Below, in pieces: positions 31,479 to 44,140 of a DNA stretch of 64,000 nt. The stretch is from contig NZ_AP025508.1 in assembly GCF_024347615.1 (NCBI RefSeq), positions 3,782,001 to 3,846,000 of the forward strand, read 5' to 3'. Source of the DNA: Vibrio splendidus. GTDB lineage: Bacteria > Pseudomonadota > Gammaproteobacteria > Enterobacterales > Vibrionaceae. How positions within the stretch are numbered: position 1 is the first letter of the stretch; the number at the start of each line of letters is the position of its first letter. The translations under genes were made by a program, and so were the position numbers. The notes under the pieces are model-generated. The model was not told where the DNA came from. It worked only from the letters and a program-made list of their open reading frames with translations, and did no database searches.

Positions 31479-31554
31479 TGGTGGGCGATACCGGGCTCGA
31501 ACCAGTGACCCCCTGCTTGTAAGGCAGGTGCTCTCCCAACTGAGCTAATCGCCC
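31479..31554 (-). tRNA. tRNA-Val (anticodon TAC)
   Basis: 76 bases with encoded CCA. Acceptor GGGCGAT/ATCGCCC (one pair seen from each end), anticodon TAC in CCTGCCTTACAAGCAGG. It is the third tRNA in the 16S-23S spacer. Confidence 0.96.
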
Positions 31555-31586
31555 ACGATAGTTTTAATTCCTTCGCGGAGAAAGAA

Positions 31587-31662
31587 TGGTGGGTCGTGCA
31601 GGATTCGAACCTGCGACCAATTGATTAAAAGTCAACTGCTCTACCAACTGAGCTAACGACCC
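31587..31662 (-). tRNA. tRNA-Lys (anticodon TTT)
   Basis: 76 bases with encoded CCA. Acceptor GGGTCGT/ACGACCC, anticodon loop CTTTTAA, T-arm GCAGGTTCGAATCCTGC. It is the middle tRNA of the spacer. Confidence 0.97.
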
Positions 31663-31664
31663 AA

Positions 31665-31740
31665 TGGTATCCCGTAGGGGAGTCGAACCCCTGTTACCGC
31701 CGTGAAAGGGCGGTGTCCTAGGCCTCTAGACGAACGGGAC
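31665..31740 (-). tRNA. tRNA-Glu (anticodon TTC)
   Basis: 76 bases with encoded CCA. Acceptor GTCCCGT/ACGGGAT, anticodon loop CTTTCAC, T-arm AGGGGTTCGACTCCCCT. It is separated from tRNA-Lys by two bases, so the two are cut from a single spacer transcript. Confidence 0.97.
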
Positions 31741-31820
31741 ACTGCAATTTATCTCCACTTTAAAAAGTAGAAACAAACTTCGAAGAACTTGGGAGTTCTT
31801 CATCTCTTTGCTTTTCTAAA

Positions 31821-31848
31821 CCTAATCAATCTGTGTGGACACTCATCG
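31821..31848 (-). other. 3' half of the pre-16S RNase III stem
   Basis: The minus-strand sequence here (ACGATGAGTGTCCACACAG, then ATTGATTAGG) pairs with the 16S leader at 33645-33669 over about 25 positions. The stem loops out 16S for processing. Confidence 0.75.
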
Positions 31849-31861
31849 TGGTATCTTCGTA

Positions 31862-33416
<1,555 letters not shown>

Positions 33417-33503
33417 AAGATTTTGTGACTCAATGAATACTGACTTCAAAACTAATATTTACTGCTCTTTCGAAAAAAAACAGAAACATGTAATTCTAAA
33501 GCT

Positions 33504-33628
33504 ATTACCATTCCAACAGAATGGTAATGAATTGACTGTGCCAAATAACCGAAGTTATTTGTATTGGTCACTCAGTTCATTGAAATCAATTTGTTACCGA
33601 AGTAACTGTTTTATCCAAAGGATAAAAC
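33504..33628 (-). other. Four consecutive perfect hairpins in the rRNA leader
   Basis: Perfect stems at 33504-33528 (ten pairs), 33542-33561 (eight pairs), 33593-33606 (five pairs) and 33608-33628 (nine pairs), with loops of three to five bases, lie in the 16S leader. They fall between the mature 5' end and the boxA/RNase III region. Confidence 0.7.
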
Positions 33629-33644
33629 GTTTTGATATTCATCA

Positions 33645-33669
33645 ACGAGTGCCCACACAGATTGATAGG
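33645..33669 (-). other. 5' half of the pre-16S RNase III stem
   Basis: CCTATCAATCTGTGTGGGC then ACTCGT on the minus strand, complementary to the 16S trailer at 31821-31848. Confidence 0.75.
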
Positions 33670-33676
33670 TTTAAAT

Positions 33677-33687
33677 TGTTAAAGAGC
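33677..33687 (-). promoter_or_regulatory. Leader boxA antitermination element
   Basis: GCTCTTTAACA on the minus strand, upstream of the 16S RNase III stem. It matches the spacer boxA. Confidence 0.85.
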
Positions 33688-33850
33688 TTTTCCTTTTTGA
33701 GCTTCGCTCAAATCGGACGGCCATTTTAGCGATTTAAGTTTTAGTGTCAACCACTATTTTCAAAACTTTTTTCAAGCGCTTAGCTTGGCTAATTTGACCT
33801 GCTGATTCGTTTTGGTTTCTTACGAAGCCTTCCCGTTTCAACGAGGTCGC

Positions 33851-33878
33851 ATTATAGAGATTTCGATCACACTGGCAA
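33851..33878 (-). promoter_or_regulatory. rRNA operon promoter
   Basis: On the minus strand TTGCCA, 16-base spacer, TATAAT is followed by a GC-rich discriminator (GCGACC). Upstream is an A/T-rich UP-like stretch of A- and T-runs. These are the marks of a strong, ppGpp-sensitive rRNA promoter. Confidence 0.85.
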
Positions 33879-33998
33879 GCCCTTTTTGAAGTTTTTCTTA
33901 CTTTTTTGATTGTTCGAGCGTTTTTTGTTCAAAACACTCCATTTTCACTAGTATTCCCCTTAATTAAGGGCTTAAGGTGCCTATATAAAGGAGGATTT

Positions 33999-34544
33999 AT
34001 GAGTTCAATGCGCAGTTATAAAGGAGTATCCCCTCAGATTGGACAAGGTGTCTATATAGATACAAGTTCGGTACTGGTTGGTGATATCAAAATCGGTGAC
34101 GACTCTAGCGTGTGGCCTTTGGTTGCAGCTCGAGGAGATGTGAACCACATTCATATTGGAGATAGAACGAATATCCAAGACGGCAGCGTTTTGCACGTCA
34201 CCCATAAGAATGCTGACAACCCTGAAGGTTATCCTCTACTAATAGGTAATGATGTCACTATCGGACATAAAGTAATGCTGCATGGCTGCACGATTGAAGA
34301 TCGTGTACTTGTTGGTATGGGAGCTATCGTGTTGGATGGCGTGGTTATTAAAGAAGATGTGATGATTGGTGCTGGTAGCTTAGTGCCGCCTAATAAGGTA
34401 CTTGAGAGCGGTTATCTATATGTAGGAAGCCCGGTAAAACAAGCACGCCCATTAAATGATAAGGAGCGTGCCTTTTTACAGAAGTCAGCTGACAACTATG
34501 TTCAGAATAAAAACGACTATCTAGACTCTGTGCTTCCAGTTTAA
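33999..34544 (+). CDS. Gamma-class carbonic anhydrase-like protein
   Basis: 181-residue left-handed beta-helix protein with hexapeptide repeats, of the YrdA/PaaY group. Zinc-ligand histidines expected for the gamma class are in VNHIHIG, VLHVTHK and TIGHKVMLHGCTI. The enzymatic activity of many members is unproven. The start at 33999 (MSSMRSYKG) follows a strong GGAGG; an extension to 33906 has no homology and reads through the rRNA promoter's upstream DNA. It is convergent with the DUF1488 gene and the stop codons overlap. Confidence 0.92.
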   Translation: MSSMRSYKGVSPQIGQGVYIDTSSVLVGDIKIGDDSSVWPLVAARGDVNHIHIGDRTNIQDGSVLHVTHKNADNPEGYPLLIGNDVTIGHKVMLHGCTIEDRVLVGMGAIVLDGVVIKEDVMIGAGSLVPPNKVLESGYLYVGSPVKQARPLNDKERAFLQKSADNYVQNKNDYLDSVLPV

Positions 34545-34810
34545 AGCGCTTTGATCTGAATCCGATTAGAGGAGTCATACTCCTCTTCTTCTATTAACTC
34601 TTCCGCTAGCTCTTCAATATCGAAACGCAACTCTGAAAAGATAACTAAAGCTTGATCGCCCTCTTCTATCTCTTTACCTGCCAATCGTGATAATTCTTCA
34701 ATAGATAAGACACATTCGATCAATGCACCCGACTGTTGTGCTGGGAAGGTGATAGATTGACTTGCTTCATCCCAATCTTGGATATCCGGAAATAGAATTG
34801 ATTGATTCAT
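34541..34810 (-). CDS. DUF1488 family protein
   Basis: 89-residue acidic protein of unknown function (WDEASQSITFPAQ, then LVIFSELRFDIEELAEELIEEE). It belongs to DUF1488, regularly found beside aroE. The gene is 17 bases downstream of aroE and probably co-transcribed. Confidence 0.85.
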   Translation of the reverse strand: MNQSILFPDIQDWDEASQSITFPAQQSGALIECVLSIEELSRLAGKEIEEGDQALVIFSELRFDIEELAEELIEEEEYDSSNRIQIKAL

Positions 34811-34827
34811 TTTTTATAATTACCTTG

Positions 34828-35658
34828 TTACATCTCTAAGTTTCTACGTAATTCTCTTAAAATCTGTTTTGTTCCTGGGCGAAGGCCACGCCAAAGCATA
34901 AAGCTCTCTGCTGCCTGCCCCACTAGCATACCCAAACCATCATAAGCAGCATGAACACCGTTATCTAATGCCCATTGATTAAATACTGTGGTTCCAGATC
35001 CGTAAACCATGTCATAAACGGCGCTATTAGAATTGAAAATAGCATCAGACACCTCAGGAAGCTGCCCGCTTAGACCAGACGAAGTAGAGTTAATAATGAC
35101 ATCAAAGCCTTCATTAACATCACTTAGCCCCATCCCCTTGATGTTGCCATGCGAAGAAAACATCTCAGCCAGAAGTTCAGCCTTGGAGCTGGTTCGATTA
35201 GCGACCACCAGCTGTTGTGGCTTTTGATCGAGAAGAGGTTGAATCACTCCTCTCGCAGCACCACCAGCGCCAAGAAGAAGAACGCGAGCTCCTTTTAACG
35301 CAACTTGATGTTGAAGAAGGTCTTGAACTAAGCCTTCACCATCGGTGTTATCACCAATAATCTCTCCATCATCGAGCTTCTTAAGTGTGTTTACGGCACC
35401 TGCTAGTTCAGCTCTTTCAGTCAGGCGATTAGCGAACTGATACGCATCTTCTTTAAAAGGTGCTGTGACATTACACCCTCTACCACCCTCACTAAAAAAA
35501 GCTTGAGCAGCAATGATGAATTCACCTTGTTCTGGCTGGAGTGCTGTATAGGTAAGTTGTTGGCTGGTTTGGCGAGCAAATAATGTGTGAATGAATGGCG
35601 ATTTGCTTTGCCCAATAGGGTTACCGAAAACGGCATAACGATCTACTTGCTGTGTCAT
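34828..35658 (-). CDS. aroE: Shikimate dehydrogenase AroE
   Basis: 276-residue NADP enzyme reducing 3-dehydroshikimate in aromatic amino-acid synthesis. Substrate residues lie in [12 protein letters not shown] and [11 protein letters not shown] (catalytic lysine), with GDNTDGEGL later. The NADP loop is [11 protein letters not shown] and the NRTSSK phosphate clamp follows. It lies downstream of hemF, but a terminator separates them. Confidence 0.97.
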   Translation of the reverse strand: MTQQVDRYAVFGNPIGQSKSPFIHTLFARQTSQQLTYTALQPEQGEFIIAAQAFFSEGGRGCNVTAPFKEDAYQFANRLTERAELAGAVNTLKKLDDGEIIGDNTDGEGLVQDLLQHQVALKGARVLLLGAGGAARGVIQPLLDQKPQQLVVANRTSSKAELLAEMFSSHGNIKGMGLSDVNEGFDVIINSTSSGLSGQLPEVSDAIFNSNSAVYDMVYGSGTTVFNQWALDNGVHAAYDGLGMLVGQAAESFMLWRGLRPGTKQILRELRRNLEM

Positions 35659-35677
35659 ATCCTTACCTAACAGAAAT

Positions 35678-35705
35678 AAAAAAGGGTCATCTATATAGAT
35701 GACCC
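35678..35705 (-). terminator. Terminator between hemF and aroE
   Basis: GGGTCATCTATATAGATGACCC on the minus strand followed by six T. Eleven-base arms with almost no loop. It should stop or dampen transcription from hemF into aroE. Confidence 0.8.
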
Positions 35706-35733
35706 TATCACTATCCCTATAAGGAAGGAAGAA

Positions 35734-37240
<1,507 letters not shown>

Positions 37241-37335
37241 TAATTCTGTTATCGAACTCGCTAAGTGTACAAATTATCATTCACTGTGACTAAAGCTATT
37301 TGTTTATAAAATGTATCAATTAACAACTTAGACTG

Positions 37336-37373
37336 ACGCAAACGTTTTCCTTAAGCAATTTTACCCGTATAAT
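37336..37373 (+). promoter_or_regulatory. purEK promoter with PurR operator
   Basis: ACGCAAACGTTTTCCT at 37336-37351 is a near-consensus PurR box. It overlaps a -35 (TTTTCC, 37345) spaced 17 bases from a perfect -10 TATAAT (37368-37373). Purine excess should repress purEK through PurR with hypoxanthine or guanine. Confidence 0.85.
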
Positions 37374-37423
37374 GCGCGCAAAATATCTAATCACTAATTA
37401 AATCGTACCTGAAGGAGTTTGAG

Positions 37424-37909
37424 ATGACTGTCGGTATTATCATGGGTTCTAAATCTGATTGGCCAACAATGAAGCTAGCTGCAGAAATGTTGGATCAGTT
37501 TGGCGTGGCGTACGAAACAAAAGTGGTTTCTGCTCACCGCACACCTCAGTTGCTTGCTGATTACGCAACCAGTGCGAAAGAGCGCGGTATTAAAGTGATT
37601 ATTGCTGGTGCTGGCGGTGCTGCGCATCTTCCGGGCATGGCTGCAGCTTTCACAAGCGTACCTGTTTTAGGTGTTCCTGTTCAGTCTAAAGCACTGAAGG
37701 GCATGGATTCTCTGCTTTCTATCGTACAGATGCCAAAAGGCATTGCGGTAGGTACTTTGGCTATCGGTGAAGCTGGCGCTGCCAATGCTGGTATCTTAGC
37801 CGCTCAAATCATTGGTACTCACAATGAAGAAGTGATGGCAAAAGTAGAAGCGTTCCGCTCTGAGCAAACAGAAACGGTTCTGGCTAATCCAAACCCTGCT
37901 GAGGACTAA
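37424..37909 (+). CDS. purE: N5-CAIR mutase PurE
   Basis: 161-residue class I PurE that moves the carboxyl group of N5-carboxyaminoimidazole ribotide to carbon 4 in purine synthesis. [11 protein letters not shown] and [10 protein letters not shown] (active-site histidine) plus [11 protein letters not shown] are the family blocks. It pairs with purK five bases downstream and lies behind a PurR-controlled promoter. Confidence 0.98.
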   Translation: MTVGIIMGSKSDWPTMKLAAEMLDQFGVAYETKVVSAHRTPQLLADYATSAKERGIKVIIAGAGGAAHLPGMAAAFTSVPVLGVPVQSKALKGMDSLLSIVQMPKGIAVGTLAIGEAGAANAGILAAQIIGTHNEEVMAKVEAFRSEQTETVLANPNPAED

Positions 37910-37914
37910 TTCCC

Positions 37915-39045
37915 ATGCATGTTCTTGTGTTAGGCGCGGGCCAACTTGCTCGCATGATGTCCCTAGCTGGGGCGCCGCTGAATATTGAAATTTCTGCTTT
38001 TGATGTTGGCAGCAAAAATATTGTTCACCCATTAACGCAAGCGATTCTAGGCAACGGCTTAGACAATGCGATTGAGCGTGCGGACGTCATTACTGCTGAA
38101 TTCGAACATATCCCTCACGATGTTCTTGAGGTATGTGAGCGCAGCGGTAAGTTCTTACCGACAACAGAAGCAATCAAAGCTGGCGGTGACCGTCGCCTTG
38201 AAAAAGCCCTGTTAGACGAAGCAAGCGTGAAAAATGCTAAGTACTACGAGATTAACTCTCGCGAAGACTTTGACGCTGCGATCGCTCACGTTGGCTTACC
38301 AATGGTATTGAAGAGCACACTTGGCGGCTACGATGGCAAAGGTCAATGGCGCTTAAAAACATTAGACAATGTTGGCGCGACTTGGGCAGAAATGGCCGAG
38401 TGCATCGCCGCAACAGACAACCAAGCCATTGTGGCTGAAGAGTTCGTTCCGTTTGATCGCGAAGTATCACTGGTTGGTGCTCGTGGCGCTAATGGCGAGA
38501 TTCAAGTGTACCCACTGGCTGAAAATGTTCACACCGACGGCGTGTTGAGCTTATCGACAGCGATTGATGACATTGAACTGCAAGAGCAAGCGAAAACCAT
38601 GTTCACCGCTGTTGCAGAACGTTTGGATTACGTTGGCGTGCTAGCGTTAGAGTTCTTTGATGTTAAAGGTTCACTGCTGGTTAACGAAATTGCACCACGT
38701 GTTCATAACTCTGGCCACTGGACACAGCAAGGCGCTGAAACTTGTCAGTTTGAGAACCACCTACGTGCTGTGTGCGGTATGCCACTAGGCAGTACTAAAC
38801 TGATTCGCCCAACCGCAATGATCAATATTCTTGGTGAAGATACCCTACCTGAGGCTATTCTGGCTCAAGGTGGCTGTCATGTTCATTGGTATGGCAAAGA
38901 GAAGCGTGCAGGTCGTAAGATGGGTCACATTAACGTGAGCGCTGACTACAACGCAGAGCTGCAAAGAGCGTTGTGCTCATTGGCTGATATTCTTGATAAG
39001 CAAGCCTACCCTGCTGTGCATGAGTTTGCTGAGCAGATGAAGTAA
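37915..39045 (+). CDS. purK: N5-CAIR synthetase PurK
   Basis: 376-residue ATP-grasp enzyme that carboxylates aminoimidazole ribotide using ATP and bicarbonate. The N-terminal [11 protein letters not shown] loop, the ATP-grasp segment [17 protein letters not shown], and the metal-binding [14 protein letters not shown] are present. It follows purE in the same operon and a terminator closes the unit. Confidence 0.98.
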   Translation: MHVLVLGAGQLARMMSLAGAPLNIEISAFDVGSKNIVHPLTQAILGNGLDNAIERADVITAEFEHIPHDVLEVCERSGKFLPTTEAIKAGGDRRLEKALLDEASVKNAKYYEINSREDFDAAIAHVGLPMVLKSTLGGYDGKGQWRLKTLDNVGATWAEMAECIAATDNQAIVAEEFVPFDREVSLVGARGANGEIQVYPLAENVHTDGVLSLSTAIDDIELQEQAKTMFTAVAERLDYVGVLALEFFDVKGSLLVNEIAPRVHNSGHWTQQGAETCQFENHLRAVCGMPLGSTKLIRPTAMINILGEDTLPEAILAQGGCHVHWYGKEKRAGRKMGHINVSADYNAELQRALCSLADILDKQAYPAVHEFAEQMK

Positions 39046-39087
39046 GCCTACATTGGTTTATTGATATAAAAAGTTTATTGGATATAG

Positions 39088-39117
39088 AAACGGCGCTCAT
39101 TGGGCGCCGTTTTTTTG
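39088..39117. terminator. Bidirectional terminator after purK
   Basis: AAACGGCGC, loop, GCGCCGTTT followed by T7, between the convergent purK and zinc-finger genes. Confidence 0.9.
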
Positions 39118-39131
39118 TCTATAACATCAGG

Positions 39132-39701
39132 TTATTGAGATTGAATGTGATGACACTTGCGATCAGCACATTGCTTCTTAGTACCACTGGCCGTTTTCTT
39201 CTCCAGTAGCAGCGGGAATTTGCACTGTTCACAACGACCTATAACAGGTGGCTGATTAACGGCGAACTTACACTTAGGGTAGTTATCACACGCATAGAAG
39301 GTTTTGCCATAGCGAGATTTACGCTCAACCAAATGGCCTCTGCCACACTCAGGACAAGCAACAAGTGGCTGCTCTTCAGGTTGTTCTTTTGGTTGGTCCA
39401 AAGATTCGATGTGATTACACGTTGGGTAGCTGCTACAACCAATGAACATACCAAAGCGACCTTGCCTTAATACCAATTCGTTTTGGCATTTAGGGCACGG
39501 TACACCCAGCTCTTTCACTACGTGGCCATCGTTCTGATGCAGAGGCTTGATGTAATCACAGCTAGGATACTGCTTACAGCCTAAAAATGGGCCGTGCTTA
39601 CCATGGCGAAGCTGAAGCTCTCCACCACACTGTGGACATGGTTCATGCTCTAATGCATGTTCATGTGCTGAAAAAAGCTGATTATCAATCTTACTACTCA
39701 T
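39132..39701 (-). CDS. Topoisomerase-type zinc-finger protein (YrdD-like)
   Basis: 189 residues made of four C4 zinc ribbons like those at the C-terminus of topoisomerase I: CPQCGGELQLR…CKQYPSC, CPKCQNELVLR…CSSYPTC, CPECGRGHLVER…CDNYPKC and a last CEQCKFPLLLEK…C. There is no topoisomerase catalytic domain. It probably binds single-stranded DNA or RNA. It ends the LysM-dprA-smg cluster. Confidence 0.88.
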   Translation of the reverse strand: MSSKIDNQLFSAHEHALEHEPCPQCGGELQLRHGKHGPFLGCKQYPSCDYIKPLHQNDGHVVKELGVPCPKCQNELVLRQGRFGMFIGCSSYPTCNHIESLDQPKEQPEEQPLVACPECGRGHLVERKSRYGKTFYACDNYPKCKFAVNQPPVIGRCEQCKFPLLLEKKTASGTKKQCADRKCHHIQSQ

Positions 39702-39713
39702 GACAAGCCTGTA

Positions 39714-40190
39714 TTAATGCAAGATACCTTGCTCTTTGGTGTACAACAGCTCTTCCATTTGCGTGTAAGCACTTTCATTACCCGGCACATTAAATAGCAC
39801 CATTAAGATAATCCATTTCAGATCATCCAATTCAAATTCGCTCGTCTCAAGCCCCATCACACGATCAATCACCATTTCACGAATCTCTGTCGTGAGTACA
39901 TTGATCTGTTCAAGGAACAATAAGAAGCCTCGGCACTCCATATTAATACGTGAAATCTCTCGACTGGTATAAATACGCATCGAGGTATTGGAACACATAG
40001 TAATCGCCGCTTGATTCTCAGTATCTTGCAATGCCGCAAGATCTTCTAACCAATGGAGGGCCTTATAAATATCATCTTGGTGAAACCCTGCTCGAAGAAG
40101 CTCATCTTCCAGCTCATCTTGATCCACCTGCAATTCAGAATCGCTATGGATGTAGGTTTCAAACAAGTACATCAGTATGTCCATCATCAT
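39714..40190 (-). CDS. smg: Smg family protein (DUF494)
   Basis: 158-residue acidic cytosolic protein with the start [18 protein letters not shown] typical of Smg. Its function is unclear, though genetic position next to dprA is conserved across gamma-proteobacteria. GAGAGG lies seven bases before the ATG at 40190; three ATG codons occur in a row. Confidence 0.93.
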   Translation of the reverse strand: MMMDILMYLFETYIHSDSELQVDQDELEDELLRAGFHQDDIYKALHWLEDLAALQDTENQAAITMCSNTSMRIYTSREISRINMECRGFLLFLEQINVLTTEIREMVIDRVMGLETSEFELDDLKWIILMVLFNVPGNESAYTQMEELLYTKEQGILH

Positions 40191-40193
40191 AGC

Positions 40194-41306
40194 TTAGCCT
40201 CTCCCCTTTCGAATATAGCCACCGGAAACTGCAACAACATGCCCTGAGAGCTCAAGCTCTAAAAGCTGCATCATGACCTCATGCACAGGTATATGGGTTC
40301 TCTGTGCCAAAATATCAACGGGTGTCGCCTCTAACCCTACGTTAGCTAACAGCTGTGGAAATGGCAATTGTTCATTTTCACCCTCATTCGACGTAGGCTC
40401 GAACAAGCTAGGCTGTTGGTCTATAGACCAGTCTAACAGACTCTTTATTTCAATCAGAACATCTTGTGCACTCTGTACCAAGCATGCTCCAGCTTTGATT
40501 AAGCTATTACCTCCTCGACTGGTTGGGTTATGAATAGAGCCAGGAAGCGCAAACACCTCTCGGCCTTGCTCCATGGCATAGCGAGCTGTAATCAAAGAAC
40601 CACTCTTCTCAGCCGCTTCAACCACCAAGGTTCCGAGCGATAACCCACTTATAATACGGTTACGGCGAGGGAAATGTTCAGGTCGTGGCTTGGCACTTGG
40701 GCGAAACTCTGAAATCAACGCACCATTTTCACAGATCCTATCGGCTAAATTTCTGTGTCGCGCAGGATAAATTGAATCCAATCCAGAGCCCAGCACCGCG
40801 AAAGTTTCCCCTCCTTTATCTAGAGCACCATCATGAGCATAACCATCGATGCCTAAGGCTAAGCCACTCGTGACAATCAAACCGTTTTGCACAAACTCTT
40901 TGGCGAAGGATTTCGCGGTTTGCAACCCTTCGAGACTGGCATTGCGACTGCCGACCATAGCGATTTGAGGCTCAATCAGTTTTTCAACATGACCTTTAAC
41001 GAAAAGCACGCTTGGCGCGGAGGCTGTCTCGTTCAGCAGTTTGGGATAATGCGAGCAATTCGGGGTAATGATGTGATGGTTGGGTTGTCTTGCTTGCCAC
41101 TCTAGGCAAGCCTCCACTTCTCTTGGGGCTTGCTCTCTTAGATAGGCAATTTGCTTGGCAGACAAACCAAGCGCTTGCAGTTGCTGACTTGAGTAACCAA
41201 CAATATTCAAAGGGGAATCAATACTCAGCAGTCGAGAAAGGCGCTTGCCACCCAATTGCGGAACAAAACTTAGAGTTAACCAAGCACTCAGTTGTTGCTC
41301 ATTCAC
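40194..41306 (-). CDS. dprA: DNA processing protein DprA
   Basis: 370-residue protein that loads RecA on incoming single-stranded DNA during natural transformation. An N-terminal SAM-like region is followed by the Rossmann core (MVGSRNASLEGLQTAKSFA, GLIVTSGLALGIDGYAHDGA) and a C-terminal winged-helix domain (VDILAQRTHIPVHEVMMQLL). Vibrios are chitin-induced competent, and comM occurs later in the window. It overlaps the LysM gene by four bases. Confidence 0.96.
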   Translation of the reverse strand: MNEQQLSAWLTLSFVPQLGGKRLSRLLSIDSPLNIVGYSSQQLQALGLSAKQIAYLREQAPREVEACLEWQARQPNHHIITPNCSHYPKLLNETASAPSVLFVKGHVEKLIEPQIAMVGSRNASLEGLQTAKSFAKEFVQNGLIVTSGLALGIDGYAHDGALDKGGETFAVLGSGLDSIYPARHRNLADRICENGALISEFRPSAKPRPEHFPRRNRIISGLSLGTLVVEAAEKSGSLITARYAMEQGREVFALPGSIHNPTSRGGNSLIKAGACLVQSAQDVLIEIKSLLDWSIDQQPSLFEPTSNEGENEQLPFPQLLANVGLEATPVDILAQRTHIPVHEVMMQLLELELSGHVVAVSGGYIRKGRG

Positions 41307-42394
41307 TCGGTGCCCTTAGCTTCTTCCTTCAAAGCCAGATCCAAAGGTGATACCGCCAGAATATCATTACTAACCGGTTTTGAGCTCTGAGTGATCAAGG
41401 CCAAGCTAAAATACTCATAAGGACGAATGACCATCAAACTACCAAGTGAGGTACTTGGCAGCTGCACCTTATCGCTCGCCGCAGACTCTTTGTAGCTGTA
41501 TTCACCTTGCTTACCAAACACCACAGCGCCGCTTTCACTGAGCGTAAACATAGAGCCTTGGCGAAGATTGTCCTGTGAGCCTTTATTAATAACGATCACT
41601 TGATTCTTTGCACTGTATTGGCTGCCATCTAATGAACCCAAGATATTAGCAAACTGCCCCGCAGCACTAGGCGCTGGATAAAATGTGGTTGAGAGCTTCA
41701 CCTGATCAACGCCAAGTTCAGGTAACACGAGGTCATTAAGTAACACCTCTTGCAGTTGAGTCTCTATCTGTAAACTACTGAACTCAGCATCCACCTCTTT
41801 CAAGCGCGCCGTGGCGACCAAACGCAAAGAGGTAATACTCGCTTGAGGTTGTTGCCTTTGATAAGTCTCGACGGCACGGTAGATACCCCATTTTTGATGC
41901 TGCTGGTTTCCCGAAATAAACAATCGGTCTTCACCCGATAAGAAGCGTTTGCCATCACTGGTCCCTAACACTCGTTGCGCTGACTGGATATCTTGCTGCT
42001 CAACCAAGCGGTCAGATTGTAGATACGGTAGAACAAGCCCCTCATTCACGGTAGGTACTGCTTTCTTCTCTGATACACGAATCTTAGGGCTTAGCTTTAT
42101 GACGGGTTTGAGGCTCAACACAGGCTCGCCATTAATCCAAACTAGAGACAATTTATCTCCAGGGTAAATAAGGTGAGGGTTTTCTATTTCAGGGTTTACC
42201 TGCCATAGCCTTGGCCACAACCAAGGGCTATCGAGATACATCGCGGAAATATCCCATAAGGTATCCCCCTTAACCACCACATACGCCTCGGGTGCGCCTT
42301 GTTTAATGGTTAAAGGTTGCTCACTATTTTCAGCCATAACGGCGAACGAAAGCGAGGCACAAATAAGAGAAAAAGTGGGAGAAAAATGACGCAT
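41303..42394 (-). CDS. Secreted LysM-domain protein
   Basis: 363 residues with a Sec signal peptide (ICASLSFAVMA). One LysM domain at about residues 37-90 (VVVKGDTLWDISAMYLDSP, then NPHLIYPGDKLSLVW) should bind peptidoglycan. The remaining 270 residues form a conserved domain found in the LysM protein upstream of dprA in many gamma-proteobacteria; its role is unknown. It is divergent from def. Confidence 0.9.
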   Translation of the reverse strand: MRHFSPTFSLICASLSFAVMAENSEQPLTIKQGAPEAYVVVKGDTLWDISAMYLDSPWLWPRLWQVNPEIENPHLIYPGDKLSLVWINGEPVLSLKPVIKLSPKIRVSEKKAVPTVNEGLVLPYLQSDRLVEQQDIQSAQRVLGTSDGKRFLSGEDRLFISGNQQHQKWGIYRAVETYQRQQPQASITSLRLVATARLKEVDAEFSSLQIETQLQEVLLNDLVLPELGVDQVKLSTTFYPAPSAAGQFANILGSLDGSQYSAKNQVIVINKGSQDNLRQGSMFTLSESGAVVFGKQGEYSYKESAASDKVQLPSTSLGSLMVIRPYEYFSLALITQSSKPVSNDILAVSPLDLALKEEAKGTE

Positions 42395-42534
42395 GACCTA
42401 GGTTCCTTGGTCTGAATATATGACATCTGATTAGAGAATTAACTTCAGGATGCTGTCATTTGACCTCTAAAATGTCTAGAATTGAGCCAACAAGGTTTAA
42501 GCTGTTTCGGCACAGTTCAATATTTCGAGTGTAT

Positions 42535-43047
42535 ATGTCTGTATTACAAGTATTAACATTACCAGATGATCGTCTACGTACCGTGGCGAAACCGGTAAAA
42601 GAAGTTACCCCAGAGATTCAAAAGTTCGTTGATGACATGATTGAAACCATGTACGACGAAGAAGGTATCGGCCTTGCGGCAACGCAAGTAGATTTCCACC
42701 AGCGCATCGTTGTTATCGACATTTCAGAAACACGTGACGAGCCTATGGTTCTGATCAACCCTGAAATTACCGACAAACGTGGCGAAGATGGTATCGAAGA
42801 AGGCTGTCTATCTGTACCAGGCGCTCGAGCTCTAGTCCCTCGCGCTGCAGAAGTAACGGTTAAAGCATTAGACCGTGAAGGCAACGAATTCACATTCGAC
42901 GCTGACGACCTTCTGGCTATCTGTGTTCAGCACGAACTTGACCACCTAGAAGGCAAGTTGTTTGTTGATTACCTATCGCCACTAAAGCGCAAACGTATTC
43001 AAGATAAGCTAGCGAAGATTAAACGTTTCAACGAGAAACAAGGTTAA
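42535..43047 (+). CDS. def: Peptide deformylase Def
   Basis: 170-residue metalloenzyme that removes the formyl group from new proteins. All three motifs are present: [18 protein letters not shown] (metal cysteine) and [12 protein letters not shown] (two metal histidines and the catalytic glutamate). The start at 42535 ([15 protein letters not shown]) gives the normal length; the in-frame extension to 42460 has no family support. Confidence 0.97.
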   Translation: MSVLQVLTLPDDRLRTVAKPVKEVTPEIQKFVDDMIETMYDEEGIGLAATQVDFHQRIVVIDISETRDEPMVLINPEITDKRGEDGIEEGCLSVPGARALVPRAAEVTVKALDREGNEFTFDADDLLAICVQHELDHLEGKLFVDYLSPLKRKRIQDKLAKIKRFNEKQG

Positions 43048-43085
43048 TAACCGCTGCTATTACTAAATTAAGAAGGAAGTCTACC

Positions 43086-44051
43086 TTGAGTCAATCTTTA
43101 AGAATTGTCTTCGCAGGTACTCCGGATTTCGCCGCCCGTCATTTGGCGGCGTTGTTGTCTTCGGAGTATGAAGTTATTGCTGTTTACACACAGCCAGATC
43201 GTCCAGCAGGCCGCGGTAAAAAACTGACTGCGAGCCCAGTAAAAAACATCGCACTTGAAAACAATATTCCGGTTTACCAACCAGAAAACTTCAAGTCAGA
43301 TGAAGCTAAGCAAGAGCTAGCAGATTTGAATGCTGACATCATGGTTGTTGTCGCTTACGGCTTGCTTCTTCCACAAGCTGTATTAGATACGCCTCGCTTG
43401 GGTTGTATCAACGTGCATGGTTCAATCCTGCCACGCTGGCGTGGTGCTGCTCCGATCCAACGCTCTATCTGGGCGGGCGATAAAGAGACAGGCGTGACGA
43501 TCATGCAGATGGATATCGGCCTAGATACTGGTGATATGCTCAGCATCGCAACGCTACCAATCGAAGCGACAGATACTAGCGCGTCAATGTATGAGAAGTT
43601 GGCAGGCCTTGGTCCTGATGCTCTTGTTGAGTGTTTAGCAGATATCGCTTCTGGTAAGGCAGTTGCTGAGAAGCAAGATGACGAGTTTGCTAACTACGCG
43701 AAGAAGCTGAGCAAAGAAGAAGCGAAGATTGACTGGAATGACAGTGCAGAACACATCGAACGTTGTGTGCGCGCTTTCAATCCATGGCCAATGAGCCACT
43801 TTGCGGTTGTTGATAGCAGCTCGAATGATGAAAAAAGCATTAAAGTTTGGCAGACACGTGTTGATCAAGAATCAAGGTCTGCGCCAGCTGGTTCAATCAT
43901 CAAAGCAGATAAAACGGGTATCTATGTTGCGACTGGCGACAAAGTACTGGTTTTGGAACAACTGCAAGTTCCTGGCAAAAAAGCTATGTCAGTTCAAGAC
44001 ATATTGAACTCACGTGCAAGCTGGTTTGAAGTTGGTACTCAACTTTCTTAA
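43086..44051 (+). CDS. fmt: Methionyl-tRNA formyltransferase Fmt
   Basis: 321-residue enzyme that formylates initiator methionyl-t[16 protein letters not shown] at the start, the catalytic [17 protein letters not shown], and the [10 protein letters not shown] segment are clear, with a C-terminal OB-like domain. The start is TTG, with AAGGAAG about seven bases upstream. Operon with def. Confidence 0.97.
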   Translation: MSQSLRIVFAGTPDFAARHLAALLSSEYEVIAVYTQPDRPAGRGKKLTASPVKNIALENNIPVYQPENFKSDEAKQELADLNADIMVVVAYGLLLPQAVLDTPRLGCINVHGSILPRWRGAAPIQRSIWAGDKETGVTIMQMDIGLDTGDMLSIATLPIEATDTSASMYEKLAGLGPDALVECLADIASGKAVAEKQDDEFANYAKKLSKEEAKIDWNDSAEHIERCVRAFNPWPMSHFAVVDSSSNDEKSIKVWQTRVDQESRSAPAGSIIKADKTGIYVATGDKVLVLEQLQVPGKKAMSVQDILNSRASWFEVGTQLS

Positions 44052-44140
44052 CCGCTTTAAAGCTACTCAATATGCACTTAAAAATGTGTAGCTTGTAAAA
44101 ACACAGTTTAGAAAACCTTTACGAGGGCAGAGATGCCCTC

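Noticed and set aside
33906..33998. 31-residue N-terminal extension of the gamma-carbonic anhydrase
   Set aside because: Not family-like; a strong GGAGG directly precedes the ATG at 33999.
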